This document shows positions 41,583-49,189 of a DNA stretch of 64,000 nucleotides, piece after piece (position 1 is the first letter of the stretch; every line of letters starts with the position of its first letter). The notes beneath the pieces are model-generated. The model had not been told where the DNA came from and did no database searches. It was given only the letters and a program-made list of their open reading frames with translations. Position numbers and translations under genes: made by a program. Origin of the DNA: Nostoc sp. NIES-4103 (GTDB taxonomy: Bacteria > Cyanobacteriota > Cyanobacteriia > Cyanobacteriales > Nostocaceae); the NCBI RefSeq assembly GCF_002368335.1, contig NZ_AP018288.1:3429044-3493043 (forward strand), in the 5' to 3' direction.

Positions 41583-44087
41583 ATGGCAAAAGTAGCCCTG
41601 CTAATTGGAGTCAGCGAGTATGAGCCTGGTCTTATCCCATTGCCAGCTGCGATAAATGATGTCGAAGCGATGCAGGAAGTTTTACAGCACCCTGAGATTG
41701 GTGGTTTTGATGAAGTAAAAGTGCTGGTAAATCCTCAACGACAAGAAATGGAGGAAGCCGTTGAAACTTTATTTGGTGGTCGTCAAAGAGATGATCTCGT
41801 ACTGTTATTTTTCTCTGGTCATGGAATTAAAGATGAAGAGGGTAATCTTTACTTTGCTACTCAAAATACCCGCAAAACATTACTTAAGTCTACAACAGTG
41901 CGAGCAAGATTTGTGCATGATGTTATGAACAACAGTCGCTCTAAACGCGAGGTAGTGATTCTTGATTGTTGTTTTAGCGGTGCATTTGCTGAGGGAATGT
42001 TAGCGAGAGATGATGGTTTTGTGGATGTCAAAAACCAATTAGGCGGAGAAGGGCGAGCTGTTCTCACTTCTAGTACTTCAACCCAATATTCTTTTGAACA
42101 GCCAGGAGCAGATACTTCAACTTACACCCGCTATATAGTTGAGGGACTGAAGACTGGTGCAGCAGACCGAGATGAAGATGGTAAGATTTCTGTTGATGAA
42201 TTGCATGAGTATGCCAAAAGTAAGGTTCAAGAAGCTGCTCCGGCAATGAAGCCAGAAATATATGCTATTAAAGAAGGTTATAAAATCAACCTTGCCAAAG
42301 CACCTATTGATGATCCTGAACTCAAATACCGTCGAGAAGTTGAGTTTTGGGTAGAAAGTGGTAAAGGTGAGATTTCTGATGCTGGGCGTGATGTGTTAGA
42401 TGAATTACGGCATAATCTGGGACTAACTTCTGAGGAAGCTGTGGCTATTGAGGACAAAGTTTTAGAACCTCACCGAGAGTATCAGAGAAAATTGAACCGA
42501 TATAAGGAAAGATTTATTAAAGAAATTCAGCGAGAGTATCCTATTAGTGATAGTACTCGCGAACAATTAAAACGTTTTCAGAAAGTTTTAGGATTTACAG
42601 ACGAAAATATAGCCTTAATTGAAGCTCCGATAATTGCCGAACAGGGGCCTTCCCCACCTCCTGTAAATCCTCCACCCCCCCGAAATAGTAATTTTCTCCA
42701 ATATATGGGAGCCTGTATCATTGGCGTAGTGATTGGCGGTACTGTAATATACGCGATTTTTGCTAGAAATATATCTCTACCATTAGTTAACTCTTGTGCT
42801 AAAGAAAATTATATTTCAGGCGACAGAATCAGCTTAGGCGAAGAAATTTTATTAAAAAAAGATGCAAACCCAGATAAAGAAGCTGGAGTTAAAGCATTTG
42901 CCAACGGTGATTGTAAGACTGCTATTGATAAGTTCAATGCATATCGTGTAGCTAATCGCACAGATCCAGAAGCATTGATTTATTTAAATAATGCTAAAGC
43001 TCGTCAGCAACAAGAGAAGCTGAAAATTGCTGTAAGTGTACCTATTGGTACAAACCCAAATATTGCTAAAGAGATGCTACGCGGTGTGGCTCAAGCTCAA
43101 GATGAGGTAAATAGCACTGGTGGTATTAATAATGGCAAAGCTTTGGAGGTAGCGATCGCTAATGATGATAATGATTCAAGTGAAGCCCAAAAGATTGCCC
43201 AACAGTTTGTCAACGATCAAACTATTCTAGCAGTAGTAGGACACAACGCGAGTGAAGCTGCTGTACCTGCTGCATATGAGTATAAAAATGGGAAGTTAGT
43301 GATGCTCTCTCCTACCAGTTTTGACCAACGTTTATCTGGTCTTAGCAACTATATATTCCGTATAGTTAATACTAACAATTTAGCAAAAAGCCTCTCTGAT
43401 TACAGATTGAAGACTCTAGCCAAAACCAATATTATCATTTGTGTTGATTCTGAATCTCCTGATAATAAATGGTTTGCAGATGAGTTTACTAAAGTCATAA
43501 AACAGGCTAATTACAATATTAATCCTACTCCTTGCAACCTTTCTGACTCTGTTCTTGATCCCAATGCCATGATTTCTCAAGCCATTAGCAGCAAAGCAGA
43601 TGGTTTGTTTGTGGCTCCTTATATCGACAGAATTGATAAAGCTATAGAAGTGGCACGAGCTAGTAAAGGAAGATTACAGCTATTTAGCAGTCCTACAATG
43701 TACACGCAACAAACTGTAGCAGAGGGAAAAGCCGATGTCAACGGTATGGTACTGGCTGTACCTTGGTTTCCTCAAGCAATTCCTAATAATCCCTTTGTGC
43801 AAAATGCTGATGCACTGTGGAAAGCTCCAGTAAATTGGCGAACGGCGACAACCTATGATGCAACTAAGGCAATCATCGCAGGTTTGCAAAAAAGCAACAC
43901 CCGTGAAGAACTGCAAAAAGTGTTGCACGCTCCGGGTTTTTCAGTTGATGGTGCAACAGGAAAGATTGAGTTTGCACAATCAGGCGATCGCAAAAACAAT
44001 GCCACCTGCTTAATCAAAGTTCAACCAAAACCTGGTACTGCTGATCAATACGAGTTTGCGCCAATTCCACCTTGCAACTTCAACTAA
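41583..44087 (+). CDS. Caspase-like protease with transmembrane segment and ligand-binding domain (834 aa)
   Basis: The caspase-like C14 domain (residues 1-240) has the catalytic His80 in LFFSGHGIKDEEG and the Cys pair 129-130 in VILDCCFSGAF. A helical linker (about 255-350) and a Pro-rich segment (SPPPVNPPPP) lead to one transmembrane helix (about 372-395). A periplasmic type I ligand-binding domain (about 480-834) resembles Leu/Ile/Val-binding proteins (VAQAQDEVNSTGGINNGK). The order caspase (cytoplasm), helix, extracellular sensor suggests that ligand binding outside controls proteolysis inside. The upstream EACC1-like gene is probably a partner. A MITE has inserted at its stop codon (44085). 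Confidence 0.85.
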   Translation: MAKVALLIGVSEYEPGLIPLPAAINDVEAMQEVLQHPEIGGFDEVKVLVNPQRQEMEEAVETLFGGRQRDDLVLLFFSGHGIKDEEGNLYFATQNTRKTLLKSTTVRARFVHDVMNNSRSKREVVILDCCFSGAFAEGMLARDDGFVDVKNQLGGEGRAVLTSSTSTQYSFEQPGADTSTYTRYIVEGLKTGAADRDEDGKISVDELHEYAKSKVQEAAPAMKPEIYAIKEGYKINLAKAPIDDPELKYRREVEFWVESGKGEISDAGRDVLDELRHNLGLTSEEAVAIEDKVLEPHREYQRKLNRYKERFIKEIQREYPISDSTREQLKRFQKVLGFTDENIALIEAPIIAEQGPSPPPVNPPPPRNSNFLQYMGACIIGVVIGGTVIYAIFARNISLPLVNSCAKENYISGDRISLGEEILLKKDANPDKEAGVKAFANGDCKTAIDKFNAYRVANRTDPEALIYLNNAKARQQQEKLKIAVSVPIGTNPNIAKEMLRGVAQAQDEVNSTGGINNGKALEVAIANDDNDSSEAQKIAQQFVNDQTILAVVGHNASEAAVPAAYEYKNGKLVMLSPTSFDQRLSGLSNYIFRIVNTNNLAKSLSDYRLKTLAKTNIIICVDSESPDNKWFADEFTKVIKQANYNINPTPCNLSDSVLDPNAMISQAISSKADGLFVAPYIDRIDKAIEVARASKGRLQLFSSPTMYTQQTVAEGKADVNGMVLAVPWFPQAIPNNPFVQNADALWKAPVNWRTATTYDATKAIIAGLQKSNTREELQKVLHAPGFSVDGATGKIEFAQSGDRKNNATCLIKVQPKPGTADQYEFAPIPPCNFN

Positions 44088-44091
44088 ATAG

Positions 44092-44245
44092 ACGTGAGTT
44101 CGGCAGATTTAAAAGACCCCGCTTCCATTCCTCTCCCCTAAAAGGAGAGTGGCTTAAAAACCTTAATTTTTCCTTCTTTATCAAGAATTTCAAAGCCCCT
44201 CTCCGCGTCGGAGAGGGGTTGGGGAGAGGTTTATGGAACTTACGT
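44092..44245. mobile_element. MITE-like element at the stop of the caspase-like gene
   Basis: It is 154 bp long with terminal inverted repeats ACGTGAGTTC and GAACTTACGT (9 of 10 matching) and a perfect 7-bp target duplication TAAATAG (44085-44091 and 44246-44252). It carries G+C-rich inner arms (CCTCTCCCC/GGGGAGAGG) and no gene. Confidence 0.75.
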
Positions 44246-44256
44246 TAAATAGCAAC

Positions 44257-44466
44257 TCAAAGTAACTCAATAAACTCATCAACACTCAGCCCAACCTGTC
44301 TAATAATTGCTCGTAAAGTTCCTTTATCTAATTGTTGATGATTGGGGACAACGACTTCAGCAAATGGCTCATTCCGACGTAAAATAATATGGCTTCCACG
44401 TTGTCGCAAAACATAAAAACGAGTCTTTCCCAAAGCTTTAATGCACTCTTGACCAGAAAGTCTGCG
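44257..44466 (-). pseudogene. hicA: HicA-type mRNA interferase without a start codon
   Basis: The frame encodes RRLSGQECIKALGKTRFYVL, RQRGSHIILRR and VVVPNHQQLDKGTLRAIIRQ, the characteristic HicA toxin sequence. HicA is a small double-stranded RNA-binding-like mRNA interferase normally paired with the HicB antitoxin. The family's N-terminal Met region is missing because the frame is fused to a Uma2 fragment, and no hicB is adjacent. It may be silent, or translated from a non-standard start. Confidence 0.7.
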
Positions 44467-45020
44467 GTAGATGGTGACATTAATTCGGCGATGACATCAG
44501 GATAGCGGCCGTTTTCTTCCCAAACTACCCAGCCTTGTCTAGAGTTATTACCATCAACATTCAGCACTACAAAAAAATCTGGCCCGCGAAAATCACGATT
44601 ACGAACTTGGGCGCTGCTGTAGTAAATAAACGGGAGCAACGCTTCGGAAAGTGAGGTGGCAGAGCTGGGGAGGCTGGGGAGGCTGGGGAAGAGAAGAAAT
44701 TAAGTGGATTTAGTATAGTTTTAGTAGCAAAAAGTACGATTTTTTCTTTTCTCTCCCCCAGCTCCCCCAGCTTCCCCCGCTTAAGAGCGCTCGTTTCACG
44801 ACGATTTCAGAAAATCGCGTTGCTCCCAAATAAACATATTGCCGCCTGTGAAGAAATTATTGCGGTCAGCCCAAGCTTGTTGTAATGACCGAATCAGGAC
44901 ATTCATGGCAATACGGTGACGATTTGATTCCAAGGGTTCACCATCATCAAAAATTAAATCTGTAGGTGGCGTGGGGGGTTCCCAGTCCACAAAGGCTGTT
45001 GGGTTGTTTTCGGTAGTCAT
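44467..45020 (-). pseudogene. Uma2-family gene interrupted by a MITE and truncated
   Basis: The N-terminal part (45020 back to about 44836; MTTENNPTAFVDWEPPTPPT) ends in TGGNMFI. The following part (from 44634; YYSSAQVRNRDFRGPDFFVV) continues the same family without loss once the 196-bp MITE and one target copy are removed. The 3' end after SPSTAD is missing and adjoins the hicA remnant. Uma2 (DUF820) proteins carry a PD-(D/E)XK nuclease-like fold and are abundant in cyanobacteria. Confidence 0.75.
44632..44827. mobile_element. MITE inserted in a Uma2 gene
   Basis: It is 196 bp long with perfect 11-bp terminal inverted repeats (GGGAGCAACGC and GCGTTGCTCCC) and a perfect 8-bp target duplication AAATAAAC (44624-44631 and 44828-44835). 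It contains GCTGGGGAGG tandem runs and the complementary CCTCCCCAGC-type arm. No transposase is encoded. Confidence 0.85.
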
Positions 45021-45104
45021 GAGCGATCGCCTTTCTCAAAAAGCCTTAAATCCTATGATAATCTGATGATAGCTACCTAAATTAAGCTGTCTGATTATAG
45101 ATGG

Positions 45105-45743
45105 TTATAAATTCTCTTTCACCCAATTTCTCAAATTACGAATAGCTTGACTTCTACCAATAGTTAAACATTGCTGAACATATTCGTTGACTAATTCAAC
45201 AATTGGAATATTAGGAAAATTTGGGCTAGATTGAGATTTAATATACTTACCATCTTGTAGCAAATAAATTTCTAAACCTTGTTGTGTATATCGCCAAAGT
45301 TCCGGAACTCCTAAGATTTCATAATTCTCAAATCGAGTGCGGGAGGTAATATCAATCTCGATTGCTAAATCTGGTGGCGGGTCTACAGTTAAATCAAGTC
45401 GGTTTTTCCCAATGACCACAGCTTGATTTTGAATATAAAAAGAAGTATCTGGTTCTACTGCTTGCTGCATTTGCTCATTTTTCAATGTTGTAGAACCGAA
45501 AGGTTCAAAATCAATTTGGAGTTGATCTAATAAAATTTTGACTAAATCACCAATTAACTCTTTATCTTTTTCATGTTCAGGTAGGGGAACCATAATTTCT
45601 AACCAGCCATTACTGTAAGAAATGCGTATAGCACTTCTTCCTTCCAGTTCTGCTAAAATATTTTCTAACTGCTGCCAACTAATATCCTTGAGTAACATTT
45701 GTTGACCAGGTTTGACGATAATTTGTTGTAAATTTACAAGCAT
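45105..45743 (-). CDS. Uma2-family endonuclease-like protein (212 aa)
   Basis: A complete Uma2/DUF820 protein. The N-terminal block RISYSNGWLEIMVPLPEHE, the acidic core PDTSFYIQNQ and PPDLAIEIDITSRT with its Glu-x-Asp, and the YEILGVPELWRYTQQGLEIY segment reproduce the PD-(D/E)XK-like fold of the family. Role in vivo is unknown. It lies beside an interrupted relative (44467-45020); both are leftward. The upstream region is a MITE-bearing spacer. Confidence 0.85.
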   Translation of the reverse strand: MLVNLQQIIVKPGQQMLLKDISWQQLENILAELEGRSAIRISYSNGWLEIMVPLPEHEKDKELIGDLVKILLDQLQIDFEPFGSTTLKNEQMQQAVEPDTSFYIQNQAVVIGKNRLDLTVDPPPDLAIEIDITSRTRFENYEILGVPELWRYTQQGLEIYLLQDGKYIKSQSSPNFPNIPIVELVNEYVQQCLTIGRSQAIRNLRNWVKENL

Positions 45744-46074
45744 ATTGCCTCATAAAAGTAGGTTTTTTAGCAGTTATGGTCGCAAACCTAGTTGACAAAA
45801 CAGGAGATGAAGAGGAAAAAACAAGCAAGATTGACCTATATTCAATAGACCTCTTGCAAAAGTCTTTCTTTGCGCTCTCTTCTCTGCGCCTCTGCGCCTC
45901 TGCGTGATATAAAAAAATTTATGCAAGAGGTCTAATGTTAACATTAAGAGGGGTTTTATAATGTAGCTCTAGAGGTGCGTTGCGCTGTACGGCAACACAC
46001 CCTACTTATAGAGAACATTAAGCATTGGTAATTCTTCCCAATACCCCATGCCCAAAATATTTATACTAACTTGC
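45744..46074. other. Intergenic region containing a MITE
   Basis: It holds the MITE at 45848-45932 and, to the right, a CGTTGCGCTGTACGGCAACACACC fragment of the type frequent in Nostoc intergenic repeats. No coding frame is seen. Confidence 0.6.
45848..45932. mobile_element. MITE with TA target duplication
   Basis: It is 85 bp long with terminal inverted repeats GACCTCTTGCA and TGCAAGAGGTC, flanked by TA on both sides as in IS630/Tc1-type insertions. The inner part has CTGCGCCTCTGCGCCTCTGCG repeats. A damaged relative lies at 59559-59782. Confidence 0.7.
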
Positions 46075-46425
46075 TTACCACTTCTTACCTAGCAGAGATT
46101 CAAATTCAGCTTGCAACGCTGTGATATCAGCCAGCCTTGCCACTAATATATTATCGTTACCAGCATCACTTAAACGTGCTTTCCAATAACGAATAGTATC
46201 GGCGTTATTCATCCAAAATTGCACTACTGTATCTATCACTTGGTCAGTATTCCAATTCCATTTGGCTGGAACTGGTTCCACAGTTTCTATAAATGCATCC
46301 AGGGTGCATTTCTGTGTTCCTAAATATTCTACTCCTTTGTGTTGTGGCTTTTGCAGGCTCTCTTGTTGATTAGTAAAAAATTGCCAAACTGGAGACACGC
46401 CTATAATGTCAAAAGTGTATTTCAT
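46075..46425 (-). CDS. Conserved hypothetical protein (116 aa)
   Basis: The protein (MKYTFDIIGVSPVWQFFTNQ and onward, ending LLGKKW) has the composition of a soluble mixed alpha/beta domain with several Trp residues. I do not recognise its family. It is monocistronic. Confidence 0.5.
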   Translation of the reverse strand: MKYTFDIIGVSPVWQFFTNQQESLQKPQHKGVEYLGTQKCTLDAFIETVEPVPAKWNWNTDQVIDTVVQFWMNNADTIRYWKARLSDAGNDNILVARLADITALQAEFESLLGKKW

Positions 46426-46563
46426 CTCAGTTCTCCTAATTGGTAATTAGTTGTACGGAAAATTTAGGTTTTTAAAAAAAGTATGAATTAAAAAACATAC
46501 AACTGCTATCTGAAAAAAGTATTATTTCCGTCTATGTCAGAGGAATTAAACTTTATCCAATAA

Positions 46564-46590
46564 TTAGCACTTGCTAGCTTTGAGTGCTAA
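46564..46590 (+). promoter_or_regulatory. Orphan CIRCE operator
   Basis: TTAGCACTT-N9-GAGTGCTAA matches the HrcA-binding CIRCE consensus (TTAGCACTC-N9-GAGTGCTAA) at 17 of 18 arm positions. CIRCE normally controls groESL or groEL2. No chaperone gene is near; the next rightward gene, 0.1 kb away, is the EamA-type transporter. Confidence 0.7.
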
Positions 46591-46725
46591 TTTTTATGCA
46601 ATTGTTTGATGTATTATTAAAGAGTTTCAGGCATAAATTCAGGGGCGGATATTATTTTTAATAATTATTTAAGTTTTATACTCACAGATGGGAAAGGTGA
46701 ATTAGCAGCTTTAGCTGCTGCTGGT

Positions 46726-47583
46726 TTGTGGGCTGTGGCTTCGGTAGTGTATGGAGTTGTAGGACAAAGGATTCCACCACTACAACTAAACTTGATTAAA
46801 GGGATTATTGCGATCGCGCTGCTTTTCGTGACAATCTTGCTGAGTGGCGAACTCTTGCCAAACATTGCCCTGAAGCCTTTGTGTCTACTATTTCTCAGCG
46901 GTGCAGTGGGTATTGGTTTGGGTGATACAGCTTTCCTAGCTGCTATAAATTACTTGGGGGCGCGTCGAGTTTTACTTATAGGAACTTTAGCTCCGCCCAT
47001 GACGGCGATCGCAGCTATGATATTGCTTGGTGAACAGCTAAATATGATTGCTTGGTGCGGGATTTTGCTCACCATTTTGGGAGTTGCGTGGGTGGTCACA
47101 GAACGAGTTCCCACTACCAGCGATAATTTTACAACGCACCTATGGCAAGGCATCGGCTTTGGCTTATTAGCAGCAATTACCAATGCGGCTGGCACAGTTA
47201 TTTCTCGCTTAGCATTTGCCAGTAGTACTGTTGCACCTTTATGGGCTGCCTTGTTGCGGTTAAGTGCAGGTGTGTTGATTATCCTGATATCGATATGGTT
47301 TTCTAGACTGAGGCAAAAGACATTATATTATCCTTACTGGCAATCTTGGCGAGTAATTCTTGCAACTTGCTTTGCTGCTTTTTGTGGAACTTACTTAGGA
47401 ATTTGGTTGCAACAGACAGCAATTAAATTGACATCTGCGGGAATTGCTTCCACACTGTTACAGACTAGCCCACTGTTTGTAATTCCTATTGCTGTCTCCA
47501 TGGGCGAAAAAGTAAGCTGGAGAGCGATCGCTGGTGTGATCATAGCGATCGCAGGGATTGGGCTATTGTTTTATTTCAAGTAG
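46726..47583 (+). CDS. EamA/DMT-family transporter (285 aa or slightly longer)
   Basis: Ten hydrophobic segments and two EamA repeats are seen, as in drug/metabolite transporters (LWAVASVVYG at the start, LQTSPLFVIPIAVSMGEKVSW in the second repeat). The first supported codon is a TTG at 46726, but the family usually begins about 10 residues earlier, near GELAALAAAG, which is open in this frame from 46696. The nearest ATG (46688) is in another frame and soon meets a stop. A one-base change in its AAA run would restore MGKGELAAL. Either the start is weak or the gene has a frameshift. Substrate unknown. Confidence 0.7.
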   Translation: MWAVASVVYGVVGQRIPPLQLNLIKGIIAIALLFVTILLSGELLPNIALKPLCLLFLSGAVGIGLGDTAFLAAINYLGARRVLLIGTLAPPMTAIAAMILLGEQLNMIAWCGILLTILGVAWVVTERVPTTSDNFTTHLWQGIGFGLLAAITNAAGTVISRLAFASSTVAPLWAALLRLSAGVLIILISIWFSRLRQKTLYYPYWQSWRVILATCFAAFCGTYLGIWLQQTAIKLTSAGIASTLLQTSPLFVIPIAVSMGEKVSWRAIAGVIIAIAGIGLLFYFK

Positions 47584-48177
47584 CACATATCAAGCAGGAT
47601 GGCAGGTGGGGAAGAACAAGTAGTATCAAGATCCCCCTCATCCCCCTATCCCCCTGCTATCCAGATACCCTCTGTTTTTTATTTTACCTAATAGCAAATA
47701 AATCCATTTTGTTGCACTTAGTCATGCAACAGACATGCACATTTCTTTCAGCAAGAGCAGAGTAATCCTTCTGCTAGGGTCAATTTAGTATGTTAATCCT
47801 TCTATTTGTAAGAGTTTCTCTGAATTAGTGCAATATATCAAATTAAGTATTATGTCTGAAAAAGTTGTGATGTAGCTATTGAATTGCATCCTTTGCAAGT
47901 TGATAAATCAGTATTATGTCTACAAAACTTATTCACTTGCTGTAATTTAATTGTTGACTTGACAATGTGTTCATTCAGTATTATGTCTGCAAAATATATT
48001 CAATTGCTCGATTTGAATTAGAAAATTGTTGCATGAAACTTGACTTGTTATTTTTATTTTGAAAAAATTAATTAATTCTCAACAACTGAGAGCAAGAATA
48101 TTAATTGATTGAAAGTTAAAAGCTTTTTTAGAAGAATTTAACTCTTCAATAACAGTTATACTGTGGAGCAGTAAAGT
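47584..48177. other. Intergenic region with three direct repeats
   Basis: Between the transporter and the desaturase, mainly A+T-rich. It holds the three AGTATTATGTCT repeats annotated separately. No coding frame or RNA gene is recognised. Confidence 0.55.
47846..47994. repeat. Three direct repeats (TCAGTATTATGTCTGCAAAA) at about 65-bp spacing
   Basis: Copies are at 47846-47857 (shorter), 47908-47927 and 47975-47994. The regular spacing upstream of the desaturase suggests either tandem duplication or regulator-binding sites. Confidence 0.65.
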
Positions 48178-49086
48178 ATGAAAGATATTACTAAAAGCCA
48201 AATTCCAAACCAACAAACTATACAAATTCTGTTTGCTTCATTTGCCTGGCTCATATATCTCTTATTTGTCCCCTATGTATATGTCCAATTGAAGATTTTT
48301 TCATTATTTTTTATGATCTTCCCAGGAGTTTATTTATTTTGCTGGTTAGCAGTATTTATGCATGAATGCTGGCATGAATATTTACCCAGTATCCACAACA
48401 AGTTTTTTTACTTACTTTTATCTTGGATGATGTTTCTCGATCACCAAATTTTTGCCATAGTTCATCCTTTTCACCATTCTCAAGTAAATACTTACAAGGA
48501 TATAGAGTTTCATCCTGTAGGAGAAATTAAAAATCACTCACTACGAGTTATTTATAACTTCTGTGAAATATTTTTAGGAAACATATTTACGGTTATCCTA
48601 GCTACTTATACGATAATGCATCAGCCACATTTGAAAAAGCAATACTCACAACAACAACTAATAATTTCTATTCTGATGCGGCTGATTATTTGGGGTGGAA
48701 CTGGTTATTGTTCCCATTTGCTATTGGGAGTGACTACAGCTCAGATTGTAATTCCTTATGTGATTACTTGTTGGATGGGATCTTTAGCAGTTCATCATAG
48801 TGAACTGATAGAACATGGAAACCTGATTATAGAAGGCAAATTAGAAGAGCGTAATTTAAAAAGTCGTAACTTGAAACCATCTGGTATTTGGGAACGATTA
48901 TTTTTATTTATCACTCATAATCATTCCTTAGAACATTCATTGCATCATGTCAGCCCTAAAATTTACAACCGACCATTTGCTTATGCAAATCTGATGCCAG
49001 ATGAAACAGTCTATATTTCATTTGCTGAATATTTAATCATTCTCAAAGAGATGCTGACAGGCAAATGTTCTGAAATTGAACGTTAG
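48178..49086 (+). CDS. Membrane fatty acid desaturase-like enzyme (302 aa)
   Basis: The three His boxes of integral membrane desaturases/hydroxylases are present: HECWH (62-66), HPFHH (96-100) and HSLEHSLHH near residue 256. These bind a di-iron centre. Hydrophobic segments flank the boxes. Box spacing does not match standard acyl-lipid DesA or carotenoid ketolases closely, so the substrate is open. The three repeats upstream may be regulatory. Confidence 0.8.
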   Translation: MKDITKSQIPNQQTIQILFASFAWLIYLLFVPYVYVQLKIFSLFFMIFPGVYLFCWLAVFMHECWHEYLPSIHNKFFYLLLSWMMFLDHQIFAIVHPFHHSQVNTYKDIEFHPVGEIKNHSLRVIYNFCEIFLGNIFTVILATYTIMHQPHLKKQYSQQQLIISILMRLIIWGGTGYCSHLLLGVTTAQIVIPYVITCWMGSLAVHHSELIEHGNLIIEGKLEERNLKSRNLKPSGIWERLFLFITHNHSLEHSLHHVSPKIYNRPFAYANLMPDETVYISFAEYLIILKEMLTGKCSEIER

Positions 49087-49189
49087 ACAGATTTTACGTA
49101 AAGATGAGCTTAACAATTGTAGTGTCAGTTGATTTATAGTGTAAACTGTTGATTCATTCCAAGCCCCATTTGAAAGCAGATATTCAGTT

